Made by a program: the position numbers and the translations under genes. A model generated the notes under the pieces. That model was given only the letters and a program-made list of their open reading frames with translations, had not been told where the DNA came from and did not search any database. From positions 1-64,000 of the forward strand of contig NZ_MRWD01000016.1 in NCBI RefSeq assembly GCF_002093625.1: a stretch of 64,000 nucleotides of DNA, given 5' to 3'. This DNA is from Rouxiella silvae (GTDB lineage Bacteria; Pseudomonadota; Gammaproteobacteria; Enterobacterales; Enterobacteriaceae). Positions 8,177-19,287 of this stretch are shown one piece after another (positions within the stretch are counted from its first letter, which is position 1; each line of letters starts with the position of its first letter).

Positions 8177-8184
8177 GCCAGCTG
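8162..8184. terminator. Hairpin containing the ydgD and hrpA stop codons
   Basis: CAGCTGGCT and AGCCAGCTG form a perfect 9-bp stem around AATTA. The loop and the adjoining stem base contain both stop codons of the convergent genes. There is no T-run, so it may act as a transcript-end stabiliser rather than a true terminator. Confidence 0.5.
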
Positions 8185-11100
8185 TTCCATGGTCTGCAAA
8201 ATACGTTTATCCGAGATAGGATAAGGCGTTCCGAGCTGCTGCGCGAAGTAACTGACGCGCAGCTCTTCGAGCATCCACCTCACTTCTTGCACTTCCTCAC
8301 TGACCTGACGCACCGGCGGGAGTTTGTTCAGCCACTGTTGCCACTTCTGCTGCACGTTTTCTACTTTTAGCATTTGTGCGCGGTCACGGTGCGGATCCAT
8401 TGCCAGCTTATCCATGCGTTTTTCAATCGCCTGCAGATACCTCAGCGTATCTGGAATGCGCTTCCAGCCATTTTGCGTCACAAAACCGCGATAGATAAGC
8501 CCCGACATCTGCGCTTTAATATCCGACAGCGCCAGTGCCATCGTCATATCAATGCGCCCTTTGAGTCGTTTATTAATGTTGAACACGGTAGTCAGAATTT
8601 GCTCGACCTGCGTCGCAATGCCCACCACCGTTTCATTAAGATGCGCGCGCACGTGCTCATGCAGGACAGCAAACTTCTCTTCACTCCACACCGGCCCGCC
8701 TGACTCGGCGATCAGTTTGTCAATGCCACAGGAAATACAGTCATCTATCAGGTCAAGCACTTTGCCATAAGGGTTAAAATAGAGCCCCAACTTGGCCTTA
8801 TTAGGCAATTTTTCATGCAGATACTTGATAGGTGATGGAATGTTCAGCAGCAATAAACGTCGTGTGCCGCGCCACATTGCCTGCGACTGCTCAAGCTCGC
8901 TGTCGAACAGTTTGATAGCAATGCTGTCTTTTTCATCCACCAGCGCAGGATAAGCTTTCACTTCATAACCGCCGCGCTTTTGCTCATAGCAGTCAGGCAA
9001 AGCACCAAAGCTCCAGACGTGGAGATTGTTTTGCTCAATGCCGTCGTCCGCCACCGCAGAAAGCGTTTGCTGCACCTGCTCTTTCAGCGTTGATTTTAAT
9101 GCCGTCAGGCTTTTACCCTCGCGCAGCGGCTTGTTTTTGTCGTCCACAATGCGAAACGTCATTTTAAGATGATCGGGCACCTGTTCAAGCTGCCAATCAT
9201 CGCGTGACACCGTAACGCCCGTCATTCTGCGCAGTTCACGCTCCATTGACTCGAGCAGCGGCAGTTCAAACGGCGTAGCTCGGCCCAAAAAGGCGTCGGC
9301 ATAGTTAGGTGCGGGTACGAAATTGCGGCGGGTCGGTTTAGGCAGCGATTTGATCAACGCCATGACCAGTTCGCGGCGAATGCCCGGGATCTGCCAGTCA
9401 AAGCCCTGTTCCTCAATTTGATTAAGCAACGGCAGCGGAATGTGTACGGTAACGCCGTCAGCCTCTGTGCCAGGTTCAAACTGGTAGGTAACCCGCAGCT
9501 TAATATTTCCCTGATGCCAGAAATTAGGATAATCGAGGGCGCTAATTTTGCCCGCCCCCTCTTTGATAAGCATGCTTTTTTCAAAGTTCAGGCTGTCGGT
9601 GGGCTGCGTTTTCCACCAGGTATCGAAATGTTTGCCGGAAACCACCTCTCGGCCCACTCGCTGCTCATAAAACAGGAATAGCGTCTCGTCATCGACCAAA
9701 ATATCGCGACGGCGGGACTTGTGCTCCAACTCTTCGACCTCATTACGCAGGCGCTGATTGTCGCGGAAGAAGGCGTGACGCGTTTGCCAGTCACCCTCGA
9801 CCAGCGCATGGCGAATAAACAGCTCGCGGGAAACCACGGCGTCTATGCTGCCATAGTTTACGCGACGTGCCATGACGATCGGCAAGCCAAACAGAGTCAC
9901 TTTTTCATCAGCCATCACTGCGCCCTGAGATTTCTCCCAGTGCGGTTCGCTGTAGCTGTATTTCACTAAATGTTGTGCCAGTGGCTCAATCCATTCAGGT
10001 TCAATTTTAGCCGCGATGCGCCCCCAAAGCCGGCTTGTTTCCACCAGTTCGGCGACGATTGCCCATTTAGGCGGCTTCTTAAAAAGTCCCGAGCCAGGGA
10101 ATATGGAAAATCGCGCGTTGCGAGCGCCGGTAAACTCTTGCTTTTCAACGTCTTTCTGGCCGATATGTGAAAGCAGACCGGTCAGCAGCGCGCAGTGCAC
10201 GCTGCGGTAGTCCGCGGCGGTGCTATTAATGCGCAGACCCAGCTCTTTTACGACCTGACGCAGTTGGGTATAGATGTCCTGCCATTCACGAACGCGCAAA
10301 TAGTTAAGGAAATCGCTACGACACAGCTTGCGGAACTGTGCAGACGACAGCGCCTTTTGTTGCTCCTGCAAATAGTCCCACAGGTTCACAAAGGCCAAGA
10401 AATCCGAGTCTTTATCAGCAAATCGACGATGCTTTTCATCAGAGGCCTGCTGTTTGTCCATGGGTCTTTCGCGCGGGTCCTGAATCGACAACGCGGCAGT
10501 GATAATCATCACCTCGCGCAGGCAGCTGTTTTTCTGCGCCTCCAGCACCATGCGTGCCAATCGCGGGTCCACCGGCAATTGGGCGAGACTGCGTCCTTGC
10601 TCAGTGAGCGTGTAGCGACCGTTTTCTGGGGTATTAATCGCGCCCAGCTCTTCTAGCAGCCTCACACCGTCCTGAATATTGCGCTTGTCGGGGGCTTCCA
10701 CAAACGGGAACGCCGAAATATCGCCCAGCCCCAGCGAGGTCATCTGTAGGATAACGGAGGCCAGATTGGTACGCAGAATTTCGGGATCGGTAAACTCGGG
10801 CCGCGAGAGAAAGTCCTGCTCCGAATAAAGACGAATACAAATACCGTCAGAAACGCGTCCGCAGCGGCCTTTACGCTGGTTGGCCGAAGCCTGTGAAACG
10901 GCTTCAATCGGCAGCCGTTGCACCTTGGTGCGGAAACTGTAGCGGCTAATGCGCGCCGTGCCCGGATCGATAACGTATTTAATGCCCGGCACGGTGAGTG
11001 ACGTTTCGGCGACGTTGGTCGCCAGCACGATGCGGCGACCCGAGTGCGACTGAAACACACGGTTCTGTTCGCTGTTGGACAAACGCGCGTAAAGCGGCAG

Positions 11101-12048
11101 AACTTCAGTGTTTGGCAAATCAAGGCGATTTAGCGCATCGGCGGTATCGCGTATTTCGCGCTCGCCGCTCATAAAGATCAGAATATCGCCCCGGCTTTCA
11201 CGACCCAGCTCGTCAACCGCGTCAAAAATGGCCTGTAGCTGGTCGCGATCGCCGTCGTCTGCATCGTCAACAACCGGACGATAACGTACATCAACCGGAT
11301 AAGTGCGGCCAGAAACCTCAATAATGGGCGCATTATTGAAGTGCTTTGAGAAACGCTGCGGGTCAATGGTCGCAGAAGTGATAATGACTTTTAAATCAGG
11401 ACGTTTCGGCAGTAGTTGACGCAAATACCCGAGGATAAAATCGATATTAAGGCTGCGCTCGTGCGCCTCATCGATGATCAGGGTGTCGTATTGCATCAGC
11501 ATTCTGTCCTGCTGGATTTCGGCCAGCAGAATACCGTCAGTCATCAGCTTGACCAGGGTATTTTCACTCACCTGATCGTTAAAACGGACCTTATAGCCCA
11601 CAGTATTGCCGAGGCTGGTTTCAAGTTCGTCGGCAATACGATTAGCCACGGTGCGCGCCGCCAGCCGACGAGGCTGGGTGTGGCCAATCAGGCCTTTGAT
11701 ACCGCGGCCCAACTCCATGCAAATTTTCGGGATCTGTGTGGTTTTCCCCGATCCTGTTTCACCGGCGACGATCACCACCTGATGATCGCGGATGGCTTCA
11801 AAAATGTTCTGCTTCTTCTGACTGACCGGCAAATTATCAGGGTAGGTAATCTTGGGGCGTGATGCTTCACGGCTGCTGACTTTTTGCAGCCCTTGTTGAA
11901 ACGCGCTTTCCAGCTCCTGCGTCAGTCCTTGCAAAGCCTGTGGGTCATTGATTTTTTTTGCGCCCTGCAAACGGCGTTGCAGGCGTTGTCGGTCACGTAG
12001 CATCAGCCCGTCAAGTTGTGCTGATAGTGCCGCGAGCGTTGATTTCAC
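8173..12048 (-). CDS. hrpA: HrpA, ATP-dependent DEAH-box RNA helicase
   Basis: Large DEAH/RHA helicase that, in E. coli, acts in mRNA processing and in rescuing collided ribosomes. Walker A GETGSGKT is at residues 96-103, DEAH at 193-196, motif III SAT follows, and motif VI appears as QRKGRCGR. The helicase core is followed by HA2 and OB-fold regions and a long C-terminal domain specific to HrpA (about residues 640-1291). Length of 1291 residues is usual (E. coli 1300). It is divergent from azoR, as in E. coli. Confidence 0.96.
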   Translation of the reverse strand: MKSTLAALSAQLDGLMLRDRQRLQRRLQGAKKINDPQALQGLTQELESAFQQGLQKVSSREASRPKITYPDNLPVSQKKQNIFEAIRDHQVVIVAGETGSGKTTQIPKICMELGRGIKGLIGHTQPRRLAARTVANRIADELETSLGNTVGYKVRFNDQVSENTLVKLMTDGILLAEIQQDRMLMQYDTLIIDEAHERSLNIDFILGYLRQLLPKRPDLKVIITSATIDPQRFSKHFNNAPIIEVSGRTYPVDVRYRPVVDDADDGDRDQLQAIFDAVDELGRESRGDILIFMSGEREIRDTADALNRLDLPNTEVLPLYARLSNSEQNRVFQSHSGRRIVLATNVAETSLTVPGIKYVIDPGTARISRYSFRTKVQRLPIEAVSQASANQRKGRCGRVSDGICIRLYSEQDFLSRPEFTDPEILRTNLASVILQMTSLGLGDISAFPFVEAPDKRNIQDGVRLLEELGAINTPENGRYTLTEQGRSLAQLPVDPRLARMVLEAQKNSCLREVMIITAALSIQDPRERPMDKQQASDEKHRRFADKDSDFLAFVNLWDYLQEQQKALSSAQFRKLCRSDFLNYLRVREWQDIYTQLRQVVKELGLRINSTAADYRSVHCALLTGLLSHIGQKDVEKQEFTGARNARFSIFPGSGLFKKPPKWAIVAELVETSRLWGRIAAKIEPEWIEPLAQHLVKYSYSEPHWEKSQGAVMADEKVTLFGLPIVMARRVNYGSIDAVVSRELFIRHALVEGDWQTRHAFFRDNQRLRNEVEELEHKSRRRDILVDDETLFLFYEQRVGREVVSGKHFDTWWKTQPTDSLNFEKSMLIKEGAGKISALDYPNFWHQGNIKLRVTYQFEPGTEADGVTVHIPLPLLNQIEEQGFDWQIPGIRRELVMALIKSLPKPTRRNFVPAPNYADAFLGRATPFELPLLESMERELRRMTGVTVSRDDWQLEQVPDHLKMTFRIVDDKNKPLREGKSLTALKSTLKEQVQQTLSAVADDGIEQNNLHVWSFGALPDCYEQKRGGYEVKAYPALVDEKDSIAIKLFDSELEQSQAMWRGTRRLLLLNIPSPIKYLHEKLPNKAKLGLYFNPYGKVLDLIDDCISCGIDKLIAESGGPVWSEEKFAVLHEHVRAHLNETVVGIATQVEQILTTVFNINKRLKGRIDMTMALALSDIKAQMSGLIYRGFVTQNGWKRIPDTLRYLQAIEKRMDKLAMDPHRDRAQMLKVENVQQKWQQWLNKLPPVRQVSEEVQEVRWMLEELRVSYFAQQLGTPYPISDKRILQTMEQLA

Positions 12049-12300
12049 GTGCGAGATTCCTTGATGGTCGGCAGGCGCGGGCCTTGCCTGAATAACACTA
12101 TGTTATCACAAGCGATTGCGGTTTCTAAAAGATGGCTAATGTTTAGTGGCTGTCGCCTATCTTGCGATCAAGTCATTCAAAAAATTCGATGTTAGACCTC
12201 GAAATATTGCACTATCACTCAGCAAGTTTTATGAATAAAGTAGAAAACATTCTCGGGACGCCTCGTCCCTGTATGACCCCACTCAGTGAAGGAATGTTAA

Positions 12301-12918
<618 letters not shown>

Positions 12919-12990
12919 TTTCAGTCGCTTCACTATCGGGTAATTAACTTTAGAATCGTCATGTGTGCCGGTAGTGTTGTAGTAAATGTT

Positions 12991-13017
12991 GCGCGCTCAA
13001 TAGAGCGCGCTTTTTTT
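12991..13017. terminator. Terminator between azoR and ydbL
   Basis: GCGCGCTC and GAGCGCGC form an 8-bp stem around AATA, followed by seven T. It ends azoR; the convergent ydbL stop is only a few bases away. Confidence 0.93.
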
Positions 13018-13021
13018 GGGG

Positions 13022-13360
13022 CTACTTTTGCAGCCACTGTCCGTTAATACCGCGAACATACTCGCCCTGCGCGGCACGCGACACTAATTTTTGCCCGGCA
13101 AGCTTGGCCACATCGGCGGTGCTGACCTGATTATTTTTCGCCACATCCTGGTACTGCTGTTCGCGCGCCTGGTTGATACGTTTAATTAATGCCAGCGTTT
13201 CGGCATCCTGTTTGACCGGGGCCAAATACCCGTTCAGCGTTTCGCCCACGCGCCCCTGCTGCTTGGCTTGCTCGAGGGTTAGCGCCAATGCGGAAGTGCA
13301 AAACAACCCGCCGCACAGCATTATGGCTAATGCCAGAGCTTTACCTTTTAACAATTTCAT
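13022..13360 (-). CDS. ydbL: YdbL, periplasmic DUF1318 protein
   Basis: Third gene of the ydbH-ynbE-ydbL operon. Signal peptide (MKLLKGKALALAIMLCGG, cleavage near ALA-LTL) and a 90-residue DUF1318 domain with ARVGETLNGYLAP-like residues around 35-48. In E. coli YdbL modulates the YdbH-YnbE intermembrane bridge that moves phospholipids to the outer membrane. It is 10 bp from ynbE. Confidence 0.93.
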   Translation of the reverse strand: MKLLKGKALALAIMLCGGLFCTSALALTLEQAKQQGRVGETLNGYLAPVKQDAETLALIKRINQAREQQYQDVAKNNQVSTADVAKLAGQKLVSRAAQGEYVRGINGQWLQK

Positions 13361-13370
13361 CGCCGCATCC

Positions 13371-13565
13371 TTAAAAGAGATCGCCTTTGTTTTTCAACAA
13401 ATCTTCGACATCTTTATCCACTTTGATATGAATTTCATGCTCAATTTTGACATTCATATTGATCGTAATCGGCGCCGTAGGCGTCGCTATTTCGATACGC
13501 GGCACGCAGCCGCTGAGCATCAGCGACAGGCTCAATGCCGTAATACAGGCCGGTATAGGATTCAT
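13371..13565 (-). CDS. ynbE: YnbE, outer-membrane lipoprotein of the YdbH bridge
   Basis: A 64-residue protein with lipobox LSGC (Cys at residue 20) and a short C-terminal segment of alternating residues that, in E. coli, pairs with the YdbH C-terminus to extend the beta-groove to the outer membrane. Its start overlaps the ydbH stop by 4 bp, so translation is coupled. Length matches E. coli (about 61). Confidence 0.92.
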   Translation of the reverse strand: MNPIPACITALSLSLMLSGCVPRIEIATPTAPITINMNVKIEHEIHIKVDKDVEDLLKNKGDLF

Positions 13566-16249
13566 TGTTCCTTCCTCAATTCATTATCCTTGTTAGCAGA
13601 AGCCGACGCGGGTGAAGCAGAAAGCTGCTGCTGCAGCCATTCCTGTAAATTGTCGCCAAAGCGCAGGCTGCGCCACAACTGATAGATATTTTCCTGATGG
13701 GTATAGTTGAGATGAATTTCGCGCTGCTTGCCCTCAGTGTTGTTAACCCCAAAAATTTGTGCCGCCATCGTTAACTCCCCCAGATTATCCAGGCTGACTT
13801 TGGCATACGAGCGGTGAATTTCGAGGTACTGCAGCAGTTGGATAACCAACCGGTTCGCCACGTTATCACCGGCCATCGCCGCGGCAAACTGCGGATCCAG
13901 TCGCAGCGTCAAACCACCGTCGTTGGCAATCCAGCCATCGTGAATCAGCCATTTCGGGTTGTCTACGTACAGCGGAAGCTCGCCGTTGACGCGGCCAGAC
14001 ATCGCCATCTGCTTGGGTTTCAAGGCGGTAAAGAGCGCGCTGAGGTCAATTTTTTGCAGCTTTAACACGGCAGGGTCGTGCTGCGGCAGGCGCAGCGCCG
14101 ACAGGCTGATGTGACCAAGCAGCGCATCCACACCCACGTGGGTTAAACGCAAGGGCGAAGCCTCGGACCACGGATAACTGCCCTGCAACTCGGCAGTGAT
14201 ATTTTGCATCTGGAACAGGTTGTTCAACTCACCAATACGCAGGCTGACCGGCGACTTGATGCCAAACTGCCACTTTTGATTTTTCAGTCGGTAGGACAGC
14301 GAGAAATCCAGGCCGCTCAAATCGCCGTCCTTTAACCACATGCTGCCGTTCTTCACCACCCAGTGTCCCCCAGCGACAAATCCCTGACCACGCGCGGCGG
14401 AAAACGCCGACTGTGCATAGAAACTGCCACCGCGCAGTTTGATATTCAGGTCTGGCGACAGCAGGCTTTGAAAGGCGGTTAAATCCTGTTTCGGCCACCA
14501 GCCCTGTCCACGCAGTCGCTCACCGTCCCAACGACCGTTTAGTTTGATAGGACCAATCGGCAGCGCCTCAAGCTGGCCGTTGAGCGCAATGTTCATTGGG
14601 CTGTCGCCTTTAAACGCCAGACTTAGCTCGGCTGGGGGGAGATAGCCGCCATTTTCAAGCGAAACTTTTTGCGCCACCAGCTTTAGCGCACCGTTGAAAT
14701 CAGGCACCGGGTCTGGTTGAGAATGTTCATAGCGTGCAGGAACGGGGCGCTGCCAAGTGAGCGGCTGAGTCAACGTTAACCGTGGTGCATCGACGTTAAC
14801 CAGGCCGTAACTCAGGCGATTGAAGCCAGCAGACAGCTGAGTCAATGTTATCAGCGTATCATGCCAACTGCCCTTGCCCGCCAAGTCCCAACGCCCTTTG
14901 AGCGGCGGTAACTGCCCATTGCCCCAGTAGTTAAAATCCCACGCGCCTTTATCGGGCCAAAAGTCCTGAGCCTTACCGTTGAGGTGCAGCTGGAACGGCC
15001 CCCAGTAAGCATCACTGGCTCGCACAATTGCCTGCAACGGCCCACTTACCCCCTTTGCACTGAGCTTAACGCCCGCCAGTGGCCAGCGCGCATCGTGCAG
15101 GCTCAGCGTCGGCGTCGGTTTTCCCCACGCTCGCAACAGTGCGCCGCTGTGCAGAGCAATCAGCGGATTAAGCACCGATCCGTTGAGCGTACCTGGGAAG
15201 GACGCACTCAGTGAAATTTGCGGCAGATTGGCCTGTCCAGTCAGTTGAAAGGAGATATCGCTGTCGAGCAGTCCGACCCTGCCGGGACCGAGGGTCAGAA
15301 CGGCGTTACCCTTACCATTATGCCCCTGAGTCAGTACGTTGAGGCGTCCGCTCAGCGTCGTTTGGTCAAGCTTATCGCTCCAGTTGTTCAGCGTCAGATT
15401 CAGGGCACCGGAAAGCGGCTGCGCCGCATACGGCCAACGCCACTGCCCCTGTAGAATTTGAATTTGTTTATCGCCAAGCTGCCACGGCAGGTTAACCAGC
15501 GGCTGGGATTGCCCCTGCTCTGTCAGGCTCAGCAGCCCGCTCTTTTCCTGCCAGTTCAAGCTGACCGCCACCGGAAGCGGCACCAGTGAGGTGTGCACTT
15601 CACCGTGCAACTCGCCCTCGGCGGGAAGCGTATCGAGCGCGACAGGCAGCGTTAATTTACCCGCCAGCCTCAGGGGTTCGTCACCGCCGGGCGGCATCAG
15701 GCTCAGAGTATTGATGACCAGCTGTTGCTGATTATCCAGCGCAGCATCAAAACTCAACGCTGCACCTGTATAGTGTAACGTCTGCGTTTTACCGTCGTTG
15801 ATCACCTGCAGGTCACCGGCGTACTGCTGCCATGGCGTGACGTTCAGATGGGCGATATGCACCTGGCCGAACGGCAACTGTTTTTGAATGTCAGGCAGAG
15901 AAAGTGCCCCACCGCCTTCACTGGCGGGGAGTTTACTCAGGCAGGCAGTATCGATATTTAAGGCGTCGAGCTGCAAATTCCAGCCGGTCATCGGCTTATT
16001 CAGGCGAACATTTTGCACATCGGCAAGCAGGCAGTCCTGCGCTAAATAGCGTACGCCAGGCAGAATAAGTTCGCCATCAGACCAGCTTGGCGAGGAAGAA
16101 ATACTGAGCTGAGTCTCCGGCGGTAGCCAGTGTTTAGCGACGACAGGAAGCCACTGTGGCAGCGTTTTCCACAGTGTAATCAACAGCAACACGAGCACCA
16201 TCGCCACCATTAACAGCGTCAGCAGAAGATGTTTACGTCCTTTCCTCAT
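13562..16249 (-). CDS. ydbH: YdbH, AsmA-like intermembrane phospholipid transport protein
   Basis: An N-terminal membrane anchor (residues 8-28) is followed by about 860 residues of beta-rich periplasmic sequence of the AsmA/DctA group with many Trp, Leu and Asn repeats. YdbH is one of three partly redundant bridges with TamB and YhdP. Length of 895 residues fits (E. coli 879). It is first in ydbH-ynbE-ydbL and is divergent from ldhA, the same order as in E. coli. Confidence 0.95.
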   Translation of the reverse strand: MRKGRKHLLLTLLMVAMVLVLLLITLWKTLPQWLPVVAKHWLPPETQLSISSSPSWSDGELILPGVRYLAQDCLLADVQNVRLNKPMTGWNLQLDALNIDTACLSKLPASEGGGALSLPDIQKQLPFGQVHIAHLNVTPWQQYAGDLQVINDGKTQTLHYTGAALSFDAALDNQQQLVINTLSLMPPGGDEPLRLAGKLTLPVALDTLPAEGELHGEVHTSLVPLPVAVSLNWQEKSGLLSLTEQGQSQPLVNLPWQLGDKQIQILQGQWRWPYAAQPLSGALNLTLNNWSDKLDQTTLSGRLNVLTQGHNGKGNAVLTLGPGRVGLLDSDISFQLTGQANLPQISLSASFPGTLNGSVLNPLIALHSGALLRAWGKPTPTLSLHDARWPLAGVKLSAKGVSGPLQAIVRASDAYWGPFQLHLNGKAQDFWPDKGAWDFNYWGNGQLPPLKGRWDLAGKGSWHDTLITLTQLSAGFNRLSYGLVNVDAPRLTLTQPLTWQRPVPARYEHSQPDPVPDFNGALKLVAQKVSLENGGYLPPAELSLAFKGDSPMNIALNGQLEALPIGPIKLNGRWDGERLRGQGWWPKQDLTAFQSLLSPDLNIKLRGGSFYAQSAFSAARGQGFVAGGHWVVKNGSMWLKDGDLSGLDFSLSYRLKNQKWQFGIKSPVSLRIGELNNLFQMQNITAELQGSYPWSEASPLRLTHVGVDALLGHISLSALRLPQHDPAVLKLQKIDLSALFTALKPKQMAMSGRVNGELPLYVDNPKWLIHDGWIANDGGLTLRLDPQFAAAMAGDNVANRLVIQLLQYLEIHRSYAKVSLDNLGELTMAAQIFGVNNTEGKQREIHLNYTHQENIYQLWRSLRFGDNLQEWLQQQLSASPASASANKDNELRKEQ

Positions 16250-16394
16250 GAAATATCCTGATATTTTTATAACATCAGCAAGATAGCATAAAAATAACGT
16301 TACAATTGGCTACCGTTTGTTTGCGAGGGTGCCCAGTGGTATTTTTACGAGGCGCTTCCCGTTAATGGACAACTCACTTGTCGGAGTACAGAGC

Positions 16395-17387
16395 ATGAAA
16401 CTGGCCGTATACAGTACCAAGAATTATGACCGCAAATACTTTGAGCTGGTCAATCAGCAGTATGGATTTGAATTGGTATTTTTTGATTTCATGTTGGGTC
16501 AGGCGACGGCAAAAACGGCCGCCAGTTGCGACGCGGTGTGTATTTTTGTTAACGACGACGCCAGCCGTGAAGTGCTTACCGAGCTTGCCGCGCTGGGGAT
16601 AAAAACGCTGGCGCTGCGCTGCGCTGGGTTTAACAACGTCGATCTCGCCGCCGCTAAAGAGTTGGGGATTAACGTGGTTCGCGTGCCGGCCTATTCGCCG
16701 GAAGCCGTAGCTGAACATGCCGTGGGCCTGATGCTGTGCCTGAATCGCCATATTCACCGCGCGTACCAGCGCACCCGCGAGGCGAACTTTTCACTTGAGG
16801 GGTTAACCGGTTTTAATATGCACCAGCGCACTGTTGGGATCATTGGCACCGGCAAAATCGGCGTCGCCGCCATGCGTATCCTCAAAGGCTTTGGTATGCG
16901 TATTATAGCTTTCGACCCTTATCCCAGCCCGCTGGCTCTTGAGTTAGGCGCCGAGTACGTCGACTTGGACACCCTGTATGCGCAGTCGGACATTATTTCA
17001 CTGCACTGTCCGCTGACCGCCGAGAATCATCACCTGCTTAACCAGAAATCCTTTAGCAAAATGAAAGACGGGGTGATGATTATTAACACCAGTCGCGGTG
17101 CCTTGCTCGACGCCAGTGCCGCTATTGAGGCCCTTAAGCAGCAGAAAATTGGTGCACTAGGCATGGACGTCTACGAAAACGAACGCGACCTGTTCTTTGA
17201 AGATAAGTCTAACGAGGTGGTGCTCGACGACGTCTTCCGCCGCTTATCTTCCTGCCACAACGTGCTTTTTACCGGTCATCAGGCTTTCCTAACCAGTGAG
17301 GCGTTAACCAGTATTTCTCAGACCACGCTTGCGAATCTTGACGAGCTTTCCAAAGGCAAAGCTTGCCCAAACATCGTCAAGGCGTAA
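16395..17387 (+). CDS. ldhA: LdhA, fermentative D-lactate dehydrogenase
   Basis: Reduces pyruvate to D-lactate with NADH during mixed-acid fermentation. The ATG at 16395 (MKLAVYSTKNYDRKY) gives 330 residues, within one residue of E. coli (329), and is preferred to upstream in-frame starts at 16317. NAD motif GTGKIG near residue 152; catalytic Arg in INTSRG and His in FTGHQAF near residue 296. hslJ follows 40 bp downstream and may be read through. Confidence 0.96.
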   Translation: MKLAVYSTKNYDRKYFELVNQQYGFELVFFDFMLGQATAKTAASCDAVCIFVNDDASREVLTELAALGIKTLALRCAGFNNVDLAAAKELGINVVRVPAYSPEAVAEHAVGLMLCLNRHIHRAYQRTREANFSLEGLTGFNMHQRTVGIIGTGKIGVAAMRILKGFGMRIIAFDPYPSPLALELGAEYVDLDTLYAQSDIISLHCPLTAENHHLLNQKSFSKMKDGVMIINTSRGALLDASAAIEALKQQKIGALGMDVYENERDLFFEDKSNEVVLDDVFRRLSSCHNVLFTGHQAFLTSEALTSISQTTLANLDELSKGKACPNIVKA

Positions 17388-17427
17388 GATGAGAGGCAAA
17401 TCAATGGAATGTTCTTCAGGAGAGAAG

Positions 17428-17856
17428 ATGAAAAAACTAACTATGCTAGGCACCCTATTGGCCGCCGTTGCCATCAGTGGTTGTAGCGTTCAGTCGGCCG
17501 AACTGACGGCAAAGGATCTGCAACACCATCGCTTCGAGCTGCTAACACTCGACGGTACGCCGGTTATCGCGCAGCACGGCGGGAAACCGTCTATCGAGTT
17601 TGGCGAGAAAATGCATGTATCCGGCGCGATGTGCAATCGCTTTATGGGTCAGGGGCAACTCGAAAATAACCTATTGACCGTCAAGCAGTTGGCGTCAACG
17701 CAAATGATGTGCTCCGACCCCCTGCTTAATAAAGGCGATCAGCTGATAGGCGAGATGCTACAGAAAGGGGTTAAAGTCAGTCTGCAGTCAAATCAACTGA
17801 CGTTAACCGAAGGCCCACACGTGCTGGTGTATCGCGCCAAAGAGTGGGTGAACTAA
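17428..17856 (+). CDS. hslJ: HslJ, META-domain heat-inducible lipoprotein
   Basis: The start at 17428 gives a lipoprotein signal (MKKLTMLGTLLAAVAISGC, Cys19) and a 120-residue META domain with FGEKMHVSGAMCNRFMG and LASTQMMC, the usual HslJ signature. In E. coli it is outer-membrane associated and linked to novobiocin tolerance. AGGAGAG lies before the ATG. Its place after ldhA is conserved. Confidence 0.93.
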   Translation: MKKLTMLGTLLAAVAISGCSVQSAELTAKDLQHHRFELLTLDGTPVIAQHGGKPSIEFGEKMHVSGAMCNRFMGQGQLENNLLTVKQLASTQMMCSDPLLNKGDQLIGEMLQKGVKVSLQSNQLTLTEGPHVLVYRAKEWVN

Positions 17857-17861
17857 ACGCT

Positions 17862-18143
17862 TTAGCTACAGGTGCCACTCATCACGGCGGACTCTGCGCA
17901 TCGGCGTCCGTTAGTCATTTGGCACATGCCCACCGAACTGCCGTCGAGTTGACGGGCAAGCTGAAGGCTGCCGCCGGCCAGAGAACAGGCTGCGGCAGCA
18001 GGACCGCCCGCGTTCAGGTTACGGTGGGCTATATTGAAGCTGTTACCCTGCTGGGGAACTTCTGCTGTTTCTTTATTGCTGCTGCATGCAGCTAAAATCA
18101 ATGTGGCGCCAGCCAGTAAAAATCGTAACGCAGCTCTCATCAA
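17862..18143 (-). CDS. ydbJ: YdbJ, DUF333 lipoprotein
   Basis: A 93-residue protein with lipobox LAAC (Cys about 20) and a DUF333 domain near residues 48-93 containing four cysteines. The E. coli homologue is also next to hslJ. It could start at the second Met. It is convergent with hslJ, only 5 bp apart. The function is not known. Confidence 0.88.
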   Translation of the reverse strand: MMRAALRFLLAGATLILAACSSNKETAEVPQQGNSFNIAHRNLNAGGPAAAACSLAGGSLQLARQLDGSSVGMCQMTNGRRCAESAVMSGTCS

Positions 18144-18386
18144 CCCTGCTCCCGGATGATTATTTTGATAATTCGAACGAATGTCATCATAGCCGAGCTT
18201 TTCTGCTGACGTCGAGTACTGAAAAGAAGTAAATAGCCACTTTTCTTAAAAATTTATATCCAGAAACAGATTATTTCTCTTTGTTATTCATTCTGCTCAT
18301 AAAATACCCTGCCATTAACCCGAAATTCTTATTAAGTCACAGAAAACGTGGATTGGTGATGGAATAATAAAAAGGGAGGAAAAACT

Positions 18387-19043
18387 ATGCTTACAGATTT
18401 TTTACTGCGTATTGCGCTGGCAGGCGTGCTGGGTGGGTTAATCGGCATTGAGCGCCAACTGCGCGCTAAAGAGGCCGGGCTACGCACTCACATATTGGTG
18501 GGCATCGGCAGCGCGATGTTTATGATTGTCTCAAAATACGGTTTTGACGACATTCTGAGCCAGACTCACGTCAGTTTTGACCCCAGCCGCGTGGCGGCTC
18601 AGGTGGTTAGCGGCATGGGGTTTCTCGGCGCCGGGACTATTATCATCCAGAAGCAAGTGGTCAAAGGCCTAACAACCGCCGCTGGACTATGGGTGACCGC
18701 GGCTATCGGCTTAGTCATTGGTAGCGGTCTGTATGAGATTGGCGTTTACGGTGCATTTTTAACACTCATTGTCCTTGAGGTGTTTCGCCAAATCAGCAAT
18801 CGTCTTATCGGCCACCATCATTTGATTGAAATTCGACTGAAACCACAAAGCGTGCCACTGGTGTTAATTGCGCTGCAAAAAATGCGTATACGACCAGGCC
18901 ATATAAAAGTCAGTCAAAAAGACGATGACGATACCAAATGCGACCTGGTCATGGACGTGGTGCTGTCTCCGCGCCAAAAAATAGAAACGTTATATGAAGC
19001 AATTATGTCGGTCGACGGTATTAAGCGCGTCGACGTGAATTAA
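18387..19043 (+). CDS. MgtC/SapB-family membrane protein
   Basis: Four hydrophobic segments lie in residues 1-135, with the family core [20 protein letters not shown] (about 16-35) and [10 protein letters not shown] near 78. A C-terminal ACT-like cytoplasmic domain (about 150-218) is present, as in Salmonella MgtC (about 231 residues). MgtC proteins help growth at low magnesium and inhibit the F-type ATPase in Salmonella. No mgtB lies beside it, so it is a free-standing copy. GGGAGGA precedes the ATG. I see no clear magnesium-sensing leader in the 240 bp upstream. Confidence 0.88.
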   Translation: MLTDFLLRIALAGVLGGLIGIERQLRAKEAGLRTHILVGIGSAMFMIVSKYGFDDILSQTHVSFDPSRVAAQVVSGMGFLGAGTIIIQKQVVKGLTTAAGLWVTAAIGLVIGSGLYEIGVYGAFLTLIVLEVFRQISNRLIGHHHLIEIRLKPQSVPLVLIALQKMRIRPGHIKVSQKDDDDTKCDLVMDVVLSPRQKIETLYEAIMSVDGIKRVDVN

Positions 19044-19065
19044 TCTATAACTCACCCCAACGAGA

Positions 19066-19093
19066 AAGGTAAGCTTATCGACTGGCTTACCTT
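19066..19093 (+). terminator. Stem-loop after mgtC-family gene
   Basis: AAGGTAAGC and GCTTACCTT form a perfect 9-bp stem around a 10-base loop. No T-run follows, so its role as terminator is uncertain. Confidence 0.45.
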
Positions 19094-19287
19094 GGCTCAC
19101 TAAAACATCACACATTTAAATTAATATAAATAAAGTTGTCAATTCCGCTTAAACACATCAATAAACTCAGTTATCTCTTGATAACTTTCCGCATATTAAT
19201 ACACAATCAAAGTCAACCCTTCAAAGACATCACACCTCACGGAAAATAATGACTTTTCGGGAATGAAACAACAAAGGATTTTGAATA

